This document shows, piece by piece, positions 7,535 to 15,162 of a stretch of DNA of 24,376 nucleotides. How positions within the stretch are numbered: position 1 is the stretch's first letter; every line of letters starts with the position of its first letter. Made by a program: the position numbers and the translations under genes. A model generated the notes under the pieces. The model was not told the origin of the DNA. It searched no databases and saw only the letters and a program-made list of their open reading frames with translations. The stretch is from Oceanospirillaceae bacterium (GTDB lineage: Bacteria > Pseudomonadota > Gammaproteobacteria > Pseudomonadales > Balneatricaceae): contig DPHD01000007.1 in the NCBI GenBank assembly GCA_003523085.1, positions 1 to 24,376 on the forward strand. The letters are read 5' to 3'.

Positions 7535-8543
7535 GTCTTATATAGTTGCGTTTACTTTTACTGTATGGTGCTCAGCCGGACTTGTGCATGCCCAAGACTA
7601 TCAAATTGGTACCCCAGCAAGCGCGGCTGAAATTGCCGGTTGGGATATTGATATTCGTCCAGACGGTAAAGGCCTGCCCGTAGGTAGTGGTAATGCCATT
7701 GATGGTGAGGAAACTTACGAAATGGTTTGTGCCTCGTGCCACGGCGTATTTGGTGAAGGCGAAGGCCGTTGGCCAGTGCTGGTGGGCGGTGAAGGCACAC
7801 TAGCCGATGATCGCCCACTAAAAACCGTCGGTAGCTATTGGCCTTACGCCAGCACCCTGTTTGATTACATTCGCAGGGCTATGCCATTTACAGCGCCTAT
7901 GAGTTTGAGTGATCAGCAAGTGTATGACATCACGGCCTATGTGCTTTACATGAATGACATCATTGAAGAAGACTTCGAATTATCGCAACAGAATTTGGCG
8001 CAGATATCGATGCCTAATGAAGATGGCTTTTTTGTAGATGACCGTCCAGATGTGCAGAATCCACGCTGTATGAGTGAGTGTGCAGACCCAGACCAATTGA
8101 TGATGAAGGGCTCTCTTGCCGGCGTCACCCCTATTGGTCACTTCGTAGAAGGTGCAGATGCACCGGCGGCCAGCCATTCGGGCCAGCACGACTTAGAAGC
8201 CAGTAAGGAGGCCGAGCGCAAAGCCTCTATCACCGGCGAAGAAGCTGTTACAGTTGAAGCTAGCCAGCCGGCTGCAATGAGCGCAGCGGCTGTGGCGGGC
8301 GAGTCGACTTACAAAGCAGCCTGTGGTGTATGCCACACTAATGGTTTAGCCGGTGCTCCCAAAGTCGGTGACGCGTCAGCCTGGGTTGAGCGCTTGCAGC
8401 AAGGCAACGATTTGTTGATCAGTCATGCGTTACAAGGTTTTGCGGGCAGTACAGGTTATATGCCGGCTAAAGGTGGCCGAGCAGACTTATCAGACGAAGC
8501 AGTGACCAATGCGGTCCTATTTATGGTGGAGTCTCAACACTAA
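7518..8543 (+). CDS. soxD: Dihaem cytochrome c subunit SoxD
   Basis: The 341-residue secreted cytochrome begins with a Sec signal (cleavage near VHAQD). The first c-type haem site, CASCH, is at residues 71-75, in a domain that continues with FDYIRRAMPFTAPMSLSD. A linker rich in Ala and Glu (about 205-255) joins it to a second, cytochrome c5-like domain with CGVCH at 269-273. It pairs with SoxC as the electron-accepting subunit of sulfane dehydrogenase in the periplasm. The ATG at 7518 lies inside the end of soxC after a GAGAGG Shine-Dalgarno sequence. Two CXXCH motifs and this length match dihaem SoxD proteins; shorter monohaem forms are known elsewhere. Confidence 0.94.
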   Translation: MFKSPKSYIVAFTFTVWCSAGLVHAQDYQIGTPASAAEIAGWDIDIRPDGKGLPVGSGNAIDGEETYEMVCASCHGVFGEGEGRWPVLVGGEGTLADDRPLKTVGSYWPYASTLFDYIRRAMPFTAPMSLSDQQVYDITAYVLYMNDIIEEDFELSQQNLAQISMPNEDGFFVDDRPDVQNPRCMSECADPDQLMMKGSLAGVTPIGHFVEGADAPAASHSGQHDLEASKEAERKASITGEEAVTVEASQPAAMSAAAVAGESTYKAACGVCHTNGLAGAPKVGDASAWVERLQQGNDLLISHALQGFAGSTGYMPAKGGRADLSDEAVTNAVLFMVESQH

Positions 8544-8580
8544 CGTTGGGTTTCATAAAGACAAAAACGAGGAAAAACCA

Positions 8581-8943
8581 ATGCGAAAAAACATAATAAA
8601 GCACGCATTACTGGGTTTGGCGTTGATCGGAGCGTCATCTGTGACGCTGGCAGATTATTCTGCTGACGATATAGCCAAGGGTAAAGCGCTTTATCTCAAT
8701 AAAAAAATGGGTAACTGTATTGCTTGCCATATGATTCCCGATGCCGATGCCAAGTTGCCCGGCAACCAGGGGCCACCGCTGCTAGCGATGAAAGCACGGT
8801 TTCCAGATGCCGCCGTTCTCAGGGCTCAAATTTGGGATGCCAGTGTGAAAAATCCAATGACTATAATGCCTCCATTTGGTCGTCATTGGATTCTTTCTGA
8901 AGCTGATATTGATGCCATTGTAGCCTATTTATACCAGTACTAA
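8581..8943 (+). CDS. soxX: Monohaem cytochrome c SoxX
   Basis: The start at 8581 has GAGGA seven bases upstream and opens a clean signal peptide (cleavage near VTLAD). An upstream in-frame ATG at 8509 lies inside soxD and is rejected. The mature protein is about 98 residues, with one haem site CIACH at residues 46-50. The NQGPPLLAMKARFPD block follows, then the distal methionine region TIMPPFGRHWILS and a final helix IDAIVAYLYQY. This is the complete SoxX layout. SoxX pairs with SoxA as the SoxXA cytochrome that couples thiosulfate oxidatively to the SoxY cysteine. The order X-Y-Z-A-K-B from here on matches the order known in green sulfur bacteria, with soxCD added in front. Confidence 0.94.
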   Translation: MRKNIIKHALLGLALIGASSVTLADYSADDIAKGKALYLNKKMGNCIACHMIPDADAKLPGNQGPPLLAMKARFPDAAVLRAQIWDASVKNPMTIMPPFGRHWILSEADIDAIVAYLYQY

Positions 8944-9011
8944 ATCTATACCAATACTATTTAATTAAAGCGACGCATGGCCTTCTTTAGGGCAAGCCGA
9001 GGAATAATCCA

Positions 9012-9467
9012 ATGATGAATCGAAGAAGTGTTTTAAAAGCCGTATTTACCGGCGGCCTAGTGGCCGGTTTAGGTGTGTTGATGCCACGCGTGGCGTTGGC
9101 AGCCTGGTCAAAGGCGGCCTTTGAAGCCGAAACCCAAGAAGCCGCTATGGGCGCTTTGTATGAAGCTGACCCCAGTGCCAGTGCCGAAGTGACCTTAAAA
9201 GCACCAGACATTGCAGAAAACGGTGCAGTGGTACCTATTAGTGTCAAGAGTAGCCTGGCTGGGGTGACGAGTATTGCTATTTTTGTGGCCAATAACCCAC
9301 AACCTTTAGCGGCGCAGTTCACCATTCCAGAAGGTACTTTGGCGGATGTGTCTTGCCGTATTCGTATGGGCAAAACCTCTGCGGTAACCGCTGTAGTGAC
9401 AACAGGCAGTGGATCATTTAGCGCTTCGAAAGAAGTGAAAGTAACAATCGGCGGCTGCGGCGGCTAA
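9012..9467 (+). CDS. soxY: Sulfur carrier subunit SoxY
   Basis: SoxY carries all pathway intermediates covalently on a cysteine at a flexible C-terminal tail. Here the 151-residue product ends in GGCGG, with C149 as the carrier residue, the exact family signature. The N-terminus MMNRRSVLKAVFTGG is a twin-arginine signal, and the cleavage region ends near VALAA. GAGGA lies eight bases before the ATG at 9012; the next codon is also ATG. soxZ follows after 22 bases. SoxY is exported together with SoxZ, which has no signal of its own. Confidence 0.97.
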   Translation: MMNRRSVLKAVFTGGLVAGLGVLMPRVALAAWSKAAFEAETQEAAMGALYEADPSASAEVTLKAPDIAENGAVVPISVKSSLAGVTSIAIFVANNPQPLAAQFTIPEGTLADVSCRIRMGKTSAVTAVVTTGSGSFSASKEVKVTIGGCGG

Positions 9468-9489
9468 AGGCGAAACAGGAGAAATTATC

Positions 9490-9804
9490 ATGGCAAAAGG
9501 TATTTTACGCGCCAAAGCTAAAGCGAAAGGCGGCAATACGGTAGTTAAGATCATGGCTAAGCATGCTATGGAAACAGGTAACCGTAAAGATAAAAGTGGC
9601 AACAAGATTGCTGCTAATTACATTCAAACGCTGAGTGTTGCTTACCAGGGTAAAACCGTTATGGAAACCAACATGGGCACAGCCATTTCTAAAAACCCAT
9701 ACTTGGCCTTCACCTTTGTGGGCGGCGCCAAAGGTGACGAATTAGAAATGACCTGGACGGAAATTACCGGCGCTACGGCAACGGAAACAGCCAAAATTAA
9801 GTAG
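9490..9804 (+). CDS. soxZ: Sulfur carrier complex subunit SoxZ
   Basis: This 104-residue protein has an immunoglobulin-like beta fold and is the structural partner of SoxY. Family marks are the KIMAKHAMETGNRKD block (residues about 20-34), IAANYIQTLSV and a C-terminal GDELEMTWTE strand. There is no signal peptide and no cysteine, as expected for a subunit carried through the Tat system bound to SoxY. AGGAGA precedes the ATG at good spacing. It lies between soxY and soxA in one unbroken run. Confidence 0.97.
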   Translation: MAKGILRAKAKAKGGNTVVKIMAKHAMETGNRKDKSGNKIAANYIQTLSVAYQGKTVMETNMGTAISKNPYLAFTFVGGAKGDELEMTWTEITGATATETAKIK

Positions 9805-9840
9805 CCAGCAACGGCGACTCTATTATAAGAGGCAGCAGAT

Positions 9841-10701
9841 ATGAAAATAATAAAATCCATGCTAGTCGGTGCTTCATTAGCGCTTGTTGCTAGTGTTAGT
9901 CATGCCGCAAGCAGCGGCAATACTCTGGCAACGGTTGACCCTGAGGCCGACCGTTTAGCGTTGCAAAGCTACTTTCAAAAGCGTTTTCCAAAAGTGGCGG
10001 TGAATGATTATGTGAACGGTATTTATGCCCTAGACGCACCTTCACGTGAGCAATGGCAGGAAATTGAAGAGTTTCCTCCTTACGAGTTTGATATTGAAGA
10101 AGGCGAAGAGCTGTTTAATACAGCCTTTGCTAACGGCAAATCTTATGCTGATTGTTTTGCCAATGGTGGCGAAGGTATACGTCAAAACTTCCCCCGTTGG
10201 GACGACGCTCAAGGGCAAGTGGTGACGCTGGAGTTAGCCATCAACCAATGCCGTGAAAGCAATGGTGAAAAACCTTTGAAGTGGAAGAAAGGCAGCATTG
10301 CCAAGATCTCAGCCTATATGGCTTCGACTTCGCGCGACAATGTGTTTGATGTGCAAATTCCTAATGACGCGGCAAAAGCGGCCTACCTAGACGGTAAACA
10401 AAGTTTTTATGCTCGTCGTGGTCAATTGAATATGAGTTGTGCTAACTGCCACATAGCCGGAGCCAACATTCTTATTCGAGCAGATTTACCTGGCCCAACT
10501 TTAGGTCACGTGACGCACTTCCCAGTGTTTCGTTCAAAATGGGGTGAGTTAGGTACCTTGCAGCGTCGTTATGGCGGTTGTCAGCAGAACGTGCGTGGAA
10601 CACCACAAAAAACACAGGGTGAGAAGTTCCGTAACTTAGAATTTTTCCAAACGTACATGTCTAATGGGTTAGTGGTCAATGGCCCTGGCGCACGTAAATA
10701 A
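9841..10701 (+). CDS. soxA: Cytochrome c SoxA (monohaem type)
   Basis: SoxA holds the catalytic haem of SoxXA. The 286-residue product has a Sec signal (cleavage near SHAAS). The haem site CANCH is at 200-204, and the active-site cysteine ligand is C247 in YGGCQQNVR. The N-terminal domain lacks a CXXCH and instead has C105 and C137, which in monohaem SoxA proteins form a disulfide where dihaem forms bind a second haem. The SKWGELGTLQRR helix before C247 is typical. AGGCAG precedes the ATG at 9841. It lies between soxZ and the SoxK-like gene, whose product would bind the SoxXA complex. Confidence 0.96.
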   Translation: MKIIKSMLVGASLALVASVSHAASSGNTLATVDPEADRLALQSYFQKRFPKVAVNDYVNGIYALDAPSREQWQEIEEFPPYEFDIEEGEELFNTAFANGKSYADCFANGGEGIRQNFPRWDDAQGQVVTLELAINQCRESNGEKPLKWKKGSIAKISAYMASTSRDNVFDVQIPNDAAKAAYLDGKQSFYARRGQLNMSCANCHIAGANILIRADLPGPTLGHVTHFPVFRSKWGELGTLQRRYGGCQQNVRGTPQKTQGEKFRNLEFFQTYMSNGLVVNGPGARK

Positions 10702-10719
10702 GCAGACGAGGAGAACAAC

Positions 10720-11142
10720 ATGAAAAACACAATTTCTCTGGTGGCGGCATTAATGATGGTGTCGGGCAGCGTTGCTGCGCAATCCTTCGATGATGCGTTT
10801 AATGCCCAGCGTGCCATGTATGGTAAAGGCCATAGTTTTACTTTTGAAGGCCAAACCTACACCACGGATCATCCTGAAGAAGTAGCTGCTGCGGTTGAAG
10901 CTAACGCAGACAATGCCACTAAGTTGCTGGCAGCGGCTAAGGATCAGCATGCGGCAGTGGTAGCCCTTGACTTTGATTGGACCTTGACCAAAAAGTTGCT
11001 CAAGGCGTCGGCTAAAGCATTAGCAGCCGGTGACTTCCGTAAATCGATGGATATCTCTGCTCAAGCCCAGTATCACGCTCGTATGGGCATGGTTCAATAC
11101 CATCAGTCTCAAACAGAGTGGGTTATGGCTGTACCTGAGTAG
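10720..11142 (+). CDS. SoxK-like SoxXA-binding protein
   Basis: This 140-residue protein has a signal peptide (cleavage near SVAAQ). Its mature part is rich in Ala and helix-forming residues. Its C-terminal half (residues about 65-135) has the features of SoxXA-binding proteins (SoxK/SAXB): a WTLTKKLLKASAKALAAGDF segment, then a tetratricopeptide-like helix with AQAQYHARMGMVQYHQS. There is no cysteine or haem motif. The position between soxA and soxB equals soxK in the soxXYZAKB order. SoxK raises SoxXA activity in green and purple sulfur bacteria. The N-terminal 40 mature residues, including GKGHSFTFEGQTYTTDHPEE, are less familiar. A GAGGAG site precedes the ATG. The call rests on pattern and synteny, so it is good but not certain. 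Confidence 0.72.
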   Translation: MKNTISLVAALMMVSGSVAAQSFDDAFNAQRAMYGKGHSFTFEGQTYTTDHPEEVAAAVEANADNATKLLAAAKDQHAAVVALDFDWTLTKKLLKASAKALAAGDFRKSMDISAQAQYHARMGMVQYHQSQTEWVMAVPE

Positions 11143-11171
11143 GGTTAAACACCTCAAGACTTAACCAGTTC

Positions 11172-11217
11172 AAGCCCACGTTCTACCTTAATTGTAGTTC
11201 GGTGGGCTTATTTTTTT
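11172..11217 (+). terminator. Intrinsic terminator between soxK-like gene and soxB
   Basis: AAGCCCAC (11172-11179) pairs perfectly with GTGGGCTT (11202-11209). An inner CTAC/GTAG pair (11183-11186 and 11194-11197) extends the hairpin. One A and then seven Ts (11211-11217) follow, as in a rho-independent terminator. It ends only 26 bases before the soxB ATG. It should reduce or end transcription from the soxC side, or stabilise the 3' end of the soxCDXYZAK message. Confidence 0.85.
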
Positions 11218-11243
11218 GTACTCATTATTTATAGGAATTTATT

Positions 11244-13004
11244 ATGTCTACTAGCCGTCGCGACTTTGCTCGCTTAATGGGAATTGCCGCGGTTGCTGGC
11301 GTATTGCCTCGCCAAGGTTACGCTGCACAAAAGCAGGCCGCTGACTTTTATGAATTGCCCAATTTCGGTAATGCGCGGTTGTTGCATATGACCGATTGCC
11401 ATGGTCAGTTAAATCCTGTGTATTTTCGCGAGCCCAGCATCAACCTTGGTATTGGTGCCGCCTATGGTAAAGCGCCGCACGTGGTAGGTAATAAATTTCT
11501 TGATCACTTTGGTATTGAAGCCGGCTCATTAGAAGCCTATGCCTTTACCTACCTCGATTTTGAAAAGGCAGCGCAAGAGTACGGCAAAGTGGGTGGTTTT
11601 TCCCACTTAAAGACCCTCGTCGACCGCTTACGTACGGGTTACGGTAGCGAAAACACCTTGTTATTGGACGGCGGCGATACTTGGCAAGGGTCGGGTATCA
11701 ACTATAAAACCCGTGGTATGGACATGGTTAGGGCCTGTAACCTATTGGGTGTAGACATGATGACAGGGCACTGGGAATTTACCTATCACCAACAGGAAAT
11801 ATTACACAACATTAGCCAGTTTAATGGCGAGTTTTTAGCCCAAAACGTACTGGTGACTGAAGACGCCTTGTTTGATGGCGCCGACGAATATATTTACGAC
11901 GAAGATTCAATGCGGGTGTTTAAACCCTACAGTATCCGTGACATGGGCGGCGCCAAAGTGGCCGTCATTGGCCAAGCCTTCCCGCGGGTTAAAATTGCCA
12001 ATCCAGCACGTTTTGTGCCGGACTGGAGTTTTGATATTAACGGCGAAATGATGCAAGAGCTAGTGGATGATTTACGCCAAAATAAAGGCGTGGATGCGGT
12101 TATCGTGTTGTCCCACAACGGCATGGACGTAGACGTGGCTATGGCGCAACGTGTGACCGGTATTGATGCTATTTTGGGTGGCCATACCCACGATGGCATG
12201 CCAGCGCCAACACAGGTGAAAAACAACGGTCACACTACGCTGGTATGTAACGTCGGTTCTAACGGTAAGTTTTTAGGTGTGCTGGATTTAGACATTGGTA
12301 AAGGCAAAGTGAAGGACTTTCGTTATCGTTTGTTACCGGTGTTTTCTGAGCTGTTGCCCGCCGACAAAGACATGGCTGCACTGATTGCTGCTGAGCGCGC
12401 ACCCTACGCAGACTGGATGGACGAGGAGCTGGCTGTGGCGGATGAAACACTCTACCGCAGGGGCAACTTTAACGGCACCTTCGATCAGGTGATCTGTGAT
12501 TCACTACGTAGCCATTATGATGCTCAAATCTCTTTATCCCCGGGTTTCCGTTGGGGCACTAGTGTATTGCAAGGCCAAACTATTACCATGGAACGGGTGT
12601 TAGATCAGACCTGTACTACCTACCCAGAAACCTATGCCCGCGACATGACGGGTGCCGACATTAAACTTATTTTAGAAGATGTGGCCGATAACATCTTTAA
12701 CCCCGAACCTTACCTACAATCCGGTGGTGACATGGTGCGTTTGGGTGGCTTAGATTACCGCTGCGATCCATTAGCGGCCATGGGGTCACGTATTGATGAA
12801 ATGCGTTTGGATAACGGCACGGTGATTGAAGCCAATAAAACCTACCGTGTTGCCGGTTGGGCAACCGTGGGTTCGCGCTCAGAAGGCGATGATATTTGGG
12901 ACGTGGTAGCGCAGCATTTGCGTGATCAACAAGAAGTTAAAATCACTAAGCTCAATACGCCTAAGTTGGTCAATGTGGCCGGTAATCCCGGTTACAAAGC
13001 GTAA
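11244..13004 (+). CDS. soxB: Thiosulfohydrolase SoxB
   Basis: SoxB releases sulfate by hydrolysing the sulfone group from SoxY-bound intermediates, using two Mn ions. The 586-residue protein belongs to the 5'-nucleotidase-like metallophosphatase fold. A Tat signal starts it (STSRRDFARLMG). Metal-site motifs follow in order: TDCHGQL with D51 and H53, LLDGGDTWQGSG at 140-151, GHWEFTY, VLSHNGMDVD and GGHTHDGMPAP. The insertion PVYFREPSINLG directly after TDCHGQL is diagnostic of SoxB rather than UshA. AGGA lies eight bases before the ATG. A strong terminator stands just upstream with no room for a promoter between it and the ATG, so expression depends on readthrough or on a promoter inside the soxK-like gene. 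Confidence 0.97.
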   Translation: MSTSRRDFARLMGIAAVAGVLPRQGYAAQKQAADFYELPNFGNARLLHMTDCHGQLNPVYFREPSINLGIGAAYGKAPHVVGNKFLDHFGIEAGSLEAYAFTYLDFEKAAQEYGKVGGFSHLKTLVDRLRTGYGSENTLLLDGGDTWQGSGINYKTRGMDMVRACNLLGVDMMTGHWEFTYHQQEILHNISQFNGEFLAQNVLVTEDALFDGADEYIYDEDSMRVFKPYSIRDMGGAKVAVIGQAFPRVKIANPARFVPDWSFDINGEMMQELVDDLRQNKGVDAVIVLSHNGMDVDVAMAQRVTGIDAILGGHTHDGMPAPTQVKNNGHTTLVCNVGSNGKFLGVLDLDIGKGKVKDFRYRLLPVFSELLPADKDMAALIAAERAPYADWMDEELAVADETLYRRGNFNGTFDQVICDSLRSHYDAQISLSPGFRWGTSVLQGQTITMERVLDQTCTTYPETYARDMTGADIKLILEDVADNIFNPEPYLQSGGDMVRLGGLDYRCDPLAAMGSRIDEMRLDNGTVIEANKTYRVAGWATVGSRSEGDDIWDVVAQHLRDQQEVKITKLNTPKLVNVAGNPGYKA

Positions 13005-13016
13005 ACGGGGTGGCTT

Positions 13017-13913
13017 ATGAATAAATTGTTGAAGCAACTATTGCTATTGCCCTTGGTGAGTTTGGCGGCGGGCCTAGTGAGCGCCGAGCAAGTGAGCATT
13101 AAGCCTAATCAATTACGCCTTAACGCGCAGTTGAGCTTAGCCACCGAAGCCATTAACGAGGGCCCTTTGGTACTGATTGTACACGGTACTTTGGCCCATA
13201 ACGGCATGGAAATTATTGCCAGCTTACAGGAGCTTCTGGCCGACGAAGAGTTGAACAGTTTAGCCATTAACTTAAGCCTAGGCATTGATGACCGGCAAGG
13301 CGCATACGACTGTGCGATACCCCACCAACATCAACATCAAGATGCTAGCGGCGAAATAGCGGCTTGGATCAACTGGCTTAAATTACAAGGTGTAGAACAA
13401 GTATTGCTAGCGGGTCATTCACGCGGCGGCAGCCAAGTGGCGGCTTACAGCCAGCAAGCAGACGGCGCGGTGATAGGCCAAGTGCTTATTGCGCCTATGA
13501 CTTGGAGCCCTGAGCATGCTGCCAAAACTTATCAGCGTAATTACCAAACCTCTTTGTTAGAACAGCTTAATGTGGCCAACGCGCAAGCCAAAAATGATTG
13601 GCTGCCTACGGCCACGAGTTTTATCTACTGCAAAGATGCGCCTCAGGTAAAAGCGGCGAGCTTTTTGTCTTATTACCAACCGGCGCAGACTCTCAATACG
13701 CCGGATTTAATTATCGATGGCGGGCTGCCCACAGTCTTGTTGGCCGGCAGTGAAGATCAGGTGGTGAAAGACTTACCGCAGCAAATGCAGACGCGCCAGT
13801 TATCTAACCTCGAATTTATTGTGGTTGATGGTGCCGATCATTATTTCAGAGATTTATATGCCGACGAATTGGTGGAAGCTATGCTGGACTTGATTGAGTC
13901 GGTGGCACAGTAA
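13017..13913 (+). CDS. Secreted alpha/beta hydrolase in the sox operon
   Basis: This 298-residue protein starts with a Sec signal (residues 1-23, cleavage near LVSAE). The fold is an alpha/beta hydrolase: the oxyanion strand VLIVHGTLAHNG near residue 60, the nucleophile elbow GHSRGG with S135, a probable acid D247 in GSEDQVVKD, and H275 in VDGADHYFRD. All three triad positions are present, so it should be active. A His-rich loop (residues about 102-109, PHQHQHQD) and two Cys (in YDCAIP and IYCKDAP) may add a metal site or a disulfide. It starts 12 bases after soxB and abuts the thioredoxin-like gene. Its substrate is not known; being in the periplasm with Sox enzymes suggests an ester or thioester linked to sulfur metabolism, which is inference. 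Confidence 0.8.
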   Translation: MNKLLKQLLLLPLVSLAAGLVSAEQVSIKPNQLRLNAQLSLATEAINEGPLVLIVHGTLAHNGMEIIASLQELLADEELNSLAINLSLGIDDRQGAYDCAIPHQHQHQDASGEIAAWINWLKLQGVEQVLLAGHSRGGSQVAAYSQQADGAVIGQVLIAPMTWSPEHAAKTYQRNYQTSLLEQLNVANAQAKNDWLPTATSFIYCKDAPQVKAASFLSYYQPAQTLNTPDLIIDGGLPTVLLAGSEDQVVKDLPQQMQTRQLSNLEFIVVDGADHYFRDLYADELVEAMLDLIESVAQ

Positions 13914-14399
13914 ATGCACCGCGCACCCGTCCAGCCTCAACTATGGCGGTTTAGCCTACGGGTGTTAAGCCTGTGGTTATTGTTGCCGATCAGCTCGGTA
14001 TGGGCTGATGCCTTTTCCATGTTTGAACGGCCGCAACAGTTACACCCAGACCGAGTATTGGTGTTAGTGGCAGAAATTGAAAACTGTAGTTTTTGTGAAC
14101 GCGTTAAACAAGATTTTTTGCTACCATTGAGCCGCAATAAGCAGTGGTCTTTGCGTTTTCAAGTGGCCCGAATCGACCTTGATTCACCCCAAACAATGAT
14201 TGATTTTGCGGGTCAAGCGACGTCTAAAAAAGCCTTTGCGGCGAGTTTAGGAGCGGATTTTTCGCCCACATTAATGTTTCTTAACCCACTTTCTGGCGCC
14301 CGTGTAGGCGAAGACATTGTGGGTTTAGTGACGCCAGATTTTTATGGTTTTTATTTACAGCAACAAATTGCTCGAGCCCATGAACGATTAAACCAATAA
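13914..14399 (+). CDS. Secreted thioredoxin-like protein (SoxW/SoxS-like)
   Basis: This 161-residue protein has a long N-terminal signal or membrane anchor (hydrophobic residues about 15-30, cleavage near SVWAD). A thioredoxin-type CSFC motif is at residues 58-61, and the cis-Pro segment DFSPTLMFL lies near 120. In Sox systems such proteins (SoxW, SoxS) reduce SoxY or SoxYZ disulfides in the periplasm and keep the carrier cysteine active. The context VAEIENCSFCERVKQDFL resembles the SoxS/SoxW group rather than DsbA. The ATG directly follows the TAA of the hydrolase gene (TAAATG), so translation is probably coupled. It is the last gene of the plus-strand run. SoxW versus SoxS naming cannot be decided here. 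Confidence 0.78.
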   Translation: MHRAPVQPQLWRFSLRVLSLWLLLPISSVWADAFSMFERPQQLHPDRVLVLVAEIENCSFCERVKQDFLLPLSRNKQWSLRFQVARIDLDSPQTMIDFAGQATSKKAFAASLGADFSPTLMFLNPLSGARVGEDIVGLVTPDFYGFYLQQQIARAHERLNQ

Positions 14400-14412
14400 C
14401 ACTGGCTTTGGG

Positions 14413-15162
14413 TTATAGCGGTAGGTTTTTTTGTAACTTTCGTAACTGCATTACCGCGGTTAATAGCTCGGGTGATGCACAATATTGACGGTATTTTTGC
14501 AATGCGGCGTCTAGTGCTTGCTGCACTTCCTCCACGGCCTCTGACGAAGGGTATTGATCCGCTAATGTGTGTTGTAGTTGGTGGTGCAGTAACTGTATTT
14601 TTTCATCCTCTTGGCGGATGATAACCATGTTTTGTTCAACGGTGGATAGGGCTTGTGACAGTTCGGCAAATATTTTATGCGCTTGTTGATCACCATTATT
14701 GTTTCGCTCTGCTACTTTTGCAATCTGCGCAGATAAGATGCGTTGGTTTTGGTTTTGTTGCCATTGCTCACCTGCGTTGAGGGTTAGCAACCTTAGCTCG
14801 TCGCTGGTGACGGGTTTGTTAAGGAGAACGACATCGTGGCCCAATTGATGGTCTATGTCAGCCGCGTTATAGTCATTGTGGGAAGATATAAAAGCGATCA
14901 CTATGGTGTCATCTAGACGGCGTAACTCACGCGCCGCACTCACGCCATCCATACCGTTAGAAAAACGCTGATCTAATATTGCCAAAGTGTAGCTTTGGCC
15001 GTTATCTATGGCCTCTGCAGCCAGCTCTAGCGCCTGTGCGGCGGTATCGGTGCTGGTTAGCGTGGCAATGCTTAGATTACCGTCAGCCTCGAGTATGGCG
15101 CGATACTGGCGACAGTCTTGTGGGTGTTCGTCAACGACTAGTATGCGTGGCTTAAGCATCAT
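14413..15162 (-). CDS. Response regulator with C-terminal helical domain, second of pair
   Basis: This 249-residue cytosolic protein has a CheY-like receiver in residues 5-125. It carries acidic residues D11 and E12, phospho-acceptor D64 in AILDQRFSNGMDG, S93 or S94 as switch, and K116 in LLNKPV. The second half (about 130-249) has no DNA-binding, GGDEF, EAL or enzyme motif that I recognise. It is predicted as long helices rich in Gln and Ala, with a LQKYRQYC segment also seen as LKNYREQC in the upstream regulator. It overlaps that gene by 11 bases (ATG ATG within the GATGATGCTTAA end), so the two are co-translated. It belongs to the operon with the kinase and PhnD-like protein. A signalling role is sure; the output is not. 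Confidence 0.85.
   Translation of the reverse strand: MMLKPRILVVDEHPQDCRQYRAILEADGNLSIATLTSTDTAAQALELAAEAIDNGQSYTLAILDQRFSNGMDGVSAARELRRLDDTIVIAFISSHNDYNAADIDHQLGHDVVLLNKPVTSDELRLLTLNAGEQWQQNQNQRILSAQIAKVAERNNNGDQQAHKIFAELSQALSTVEQNMVIIRQEDEKIQLLHHQLQHTLADQYPSSEAVEEVQQALDAALQKYRQYCASPELLTAVMQLRKLQKNLPL

Noticed and set aside
7558..8189. Minus-strand open frames within soxD
   Set aside because: Antisense shadows of soxD with no ribosome sites or recognisable domains; the plus frame has two haem motifs.
8509..8580. SoxX start at 8509
   Set aside because: It lies inside soxD and precedes the true signal peptide; the ATG at 8581 has a good Shine-Dalgarno sequence.
14388..14430. Bidirectional terminator between the thioredoxin-like gene and the convergent regulator gene
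   Set aside because: A T-run is present (from about 14427), but only a 5-base ATAAC/GTTAT stem with a large loop precedes it, too weak to call.
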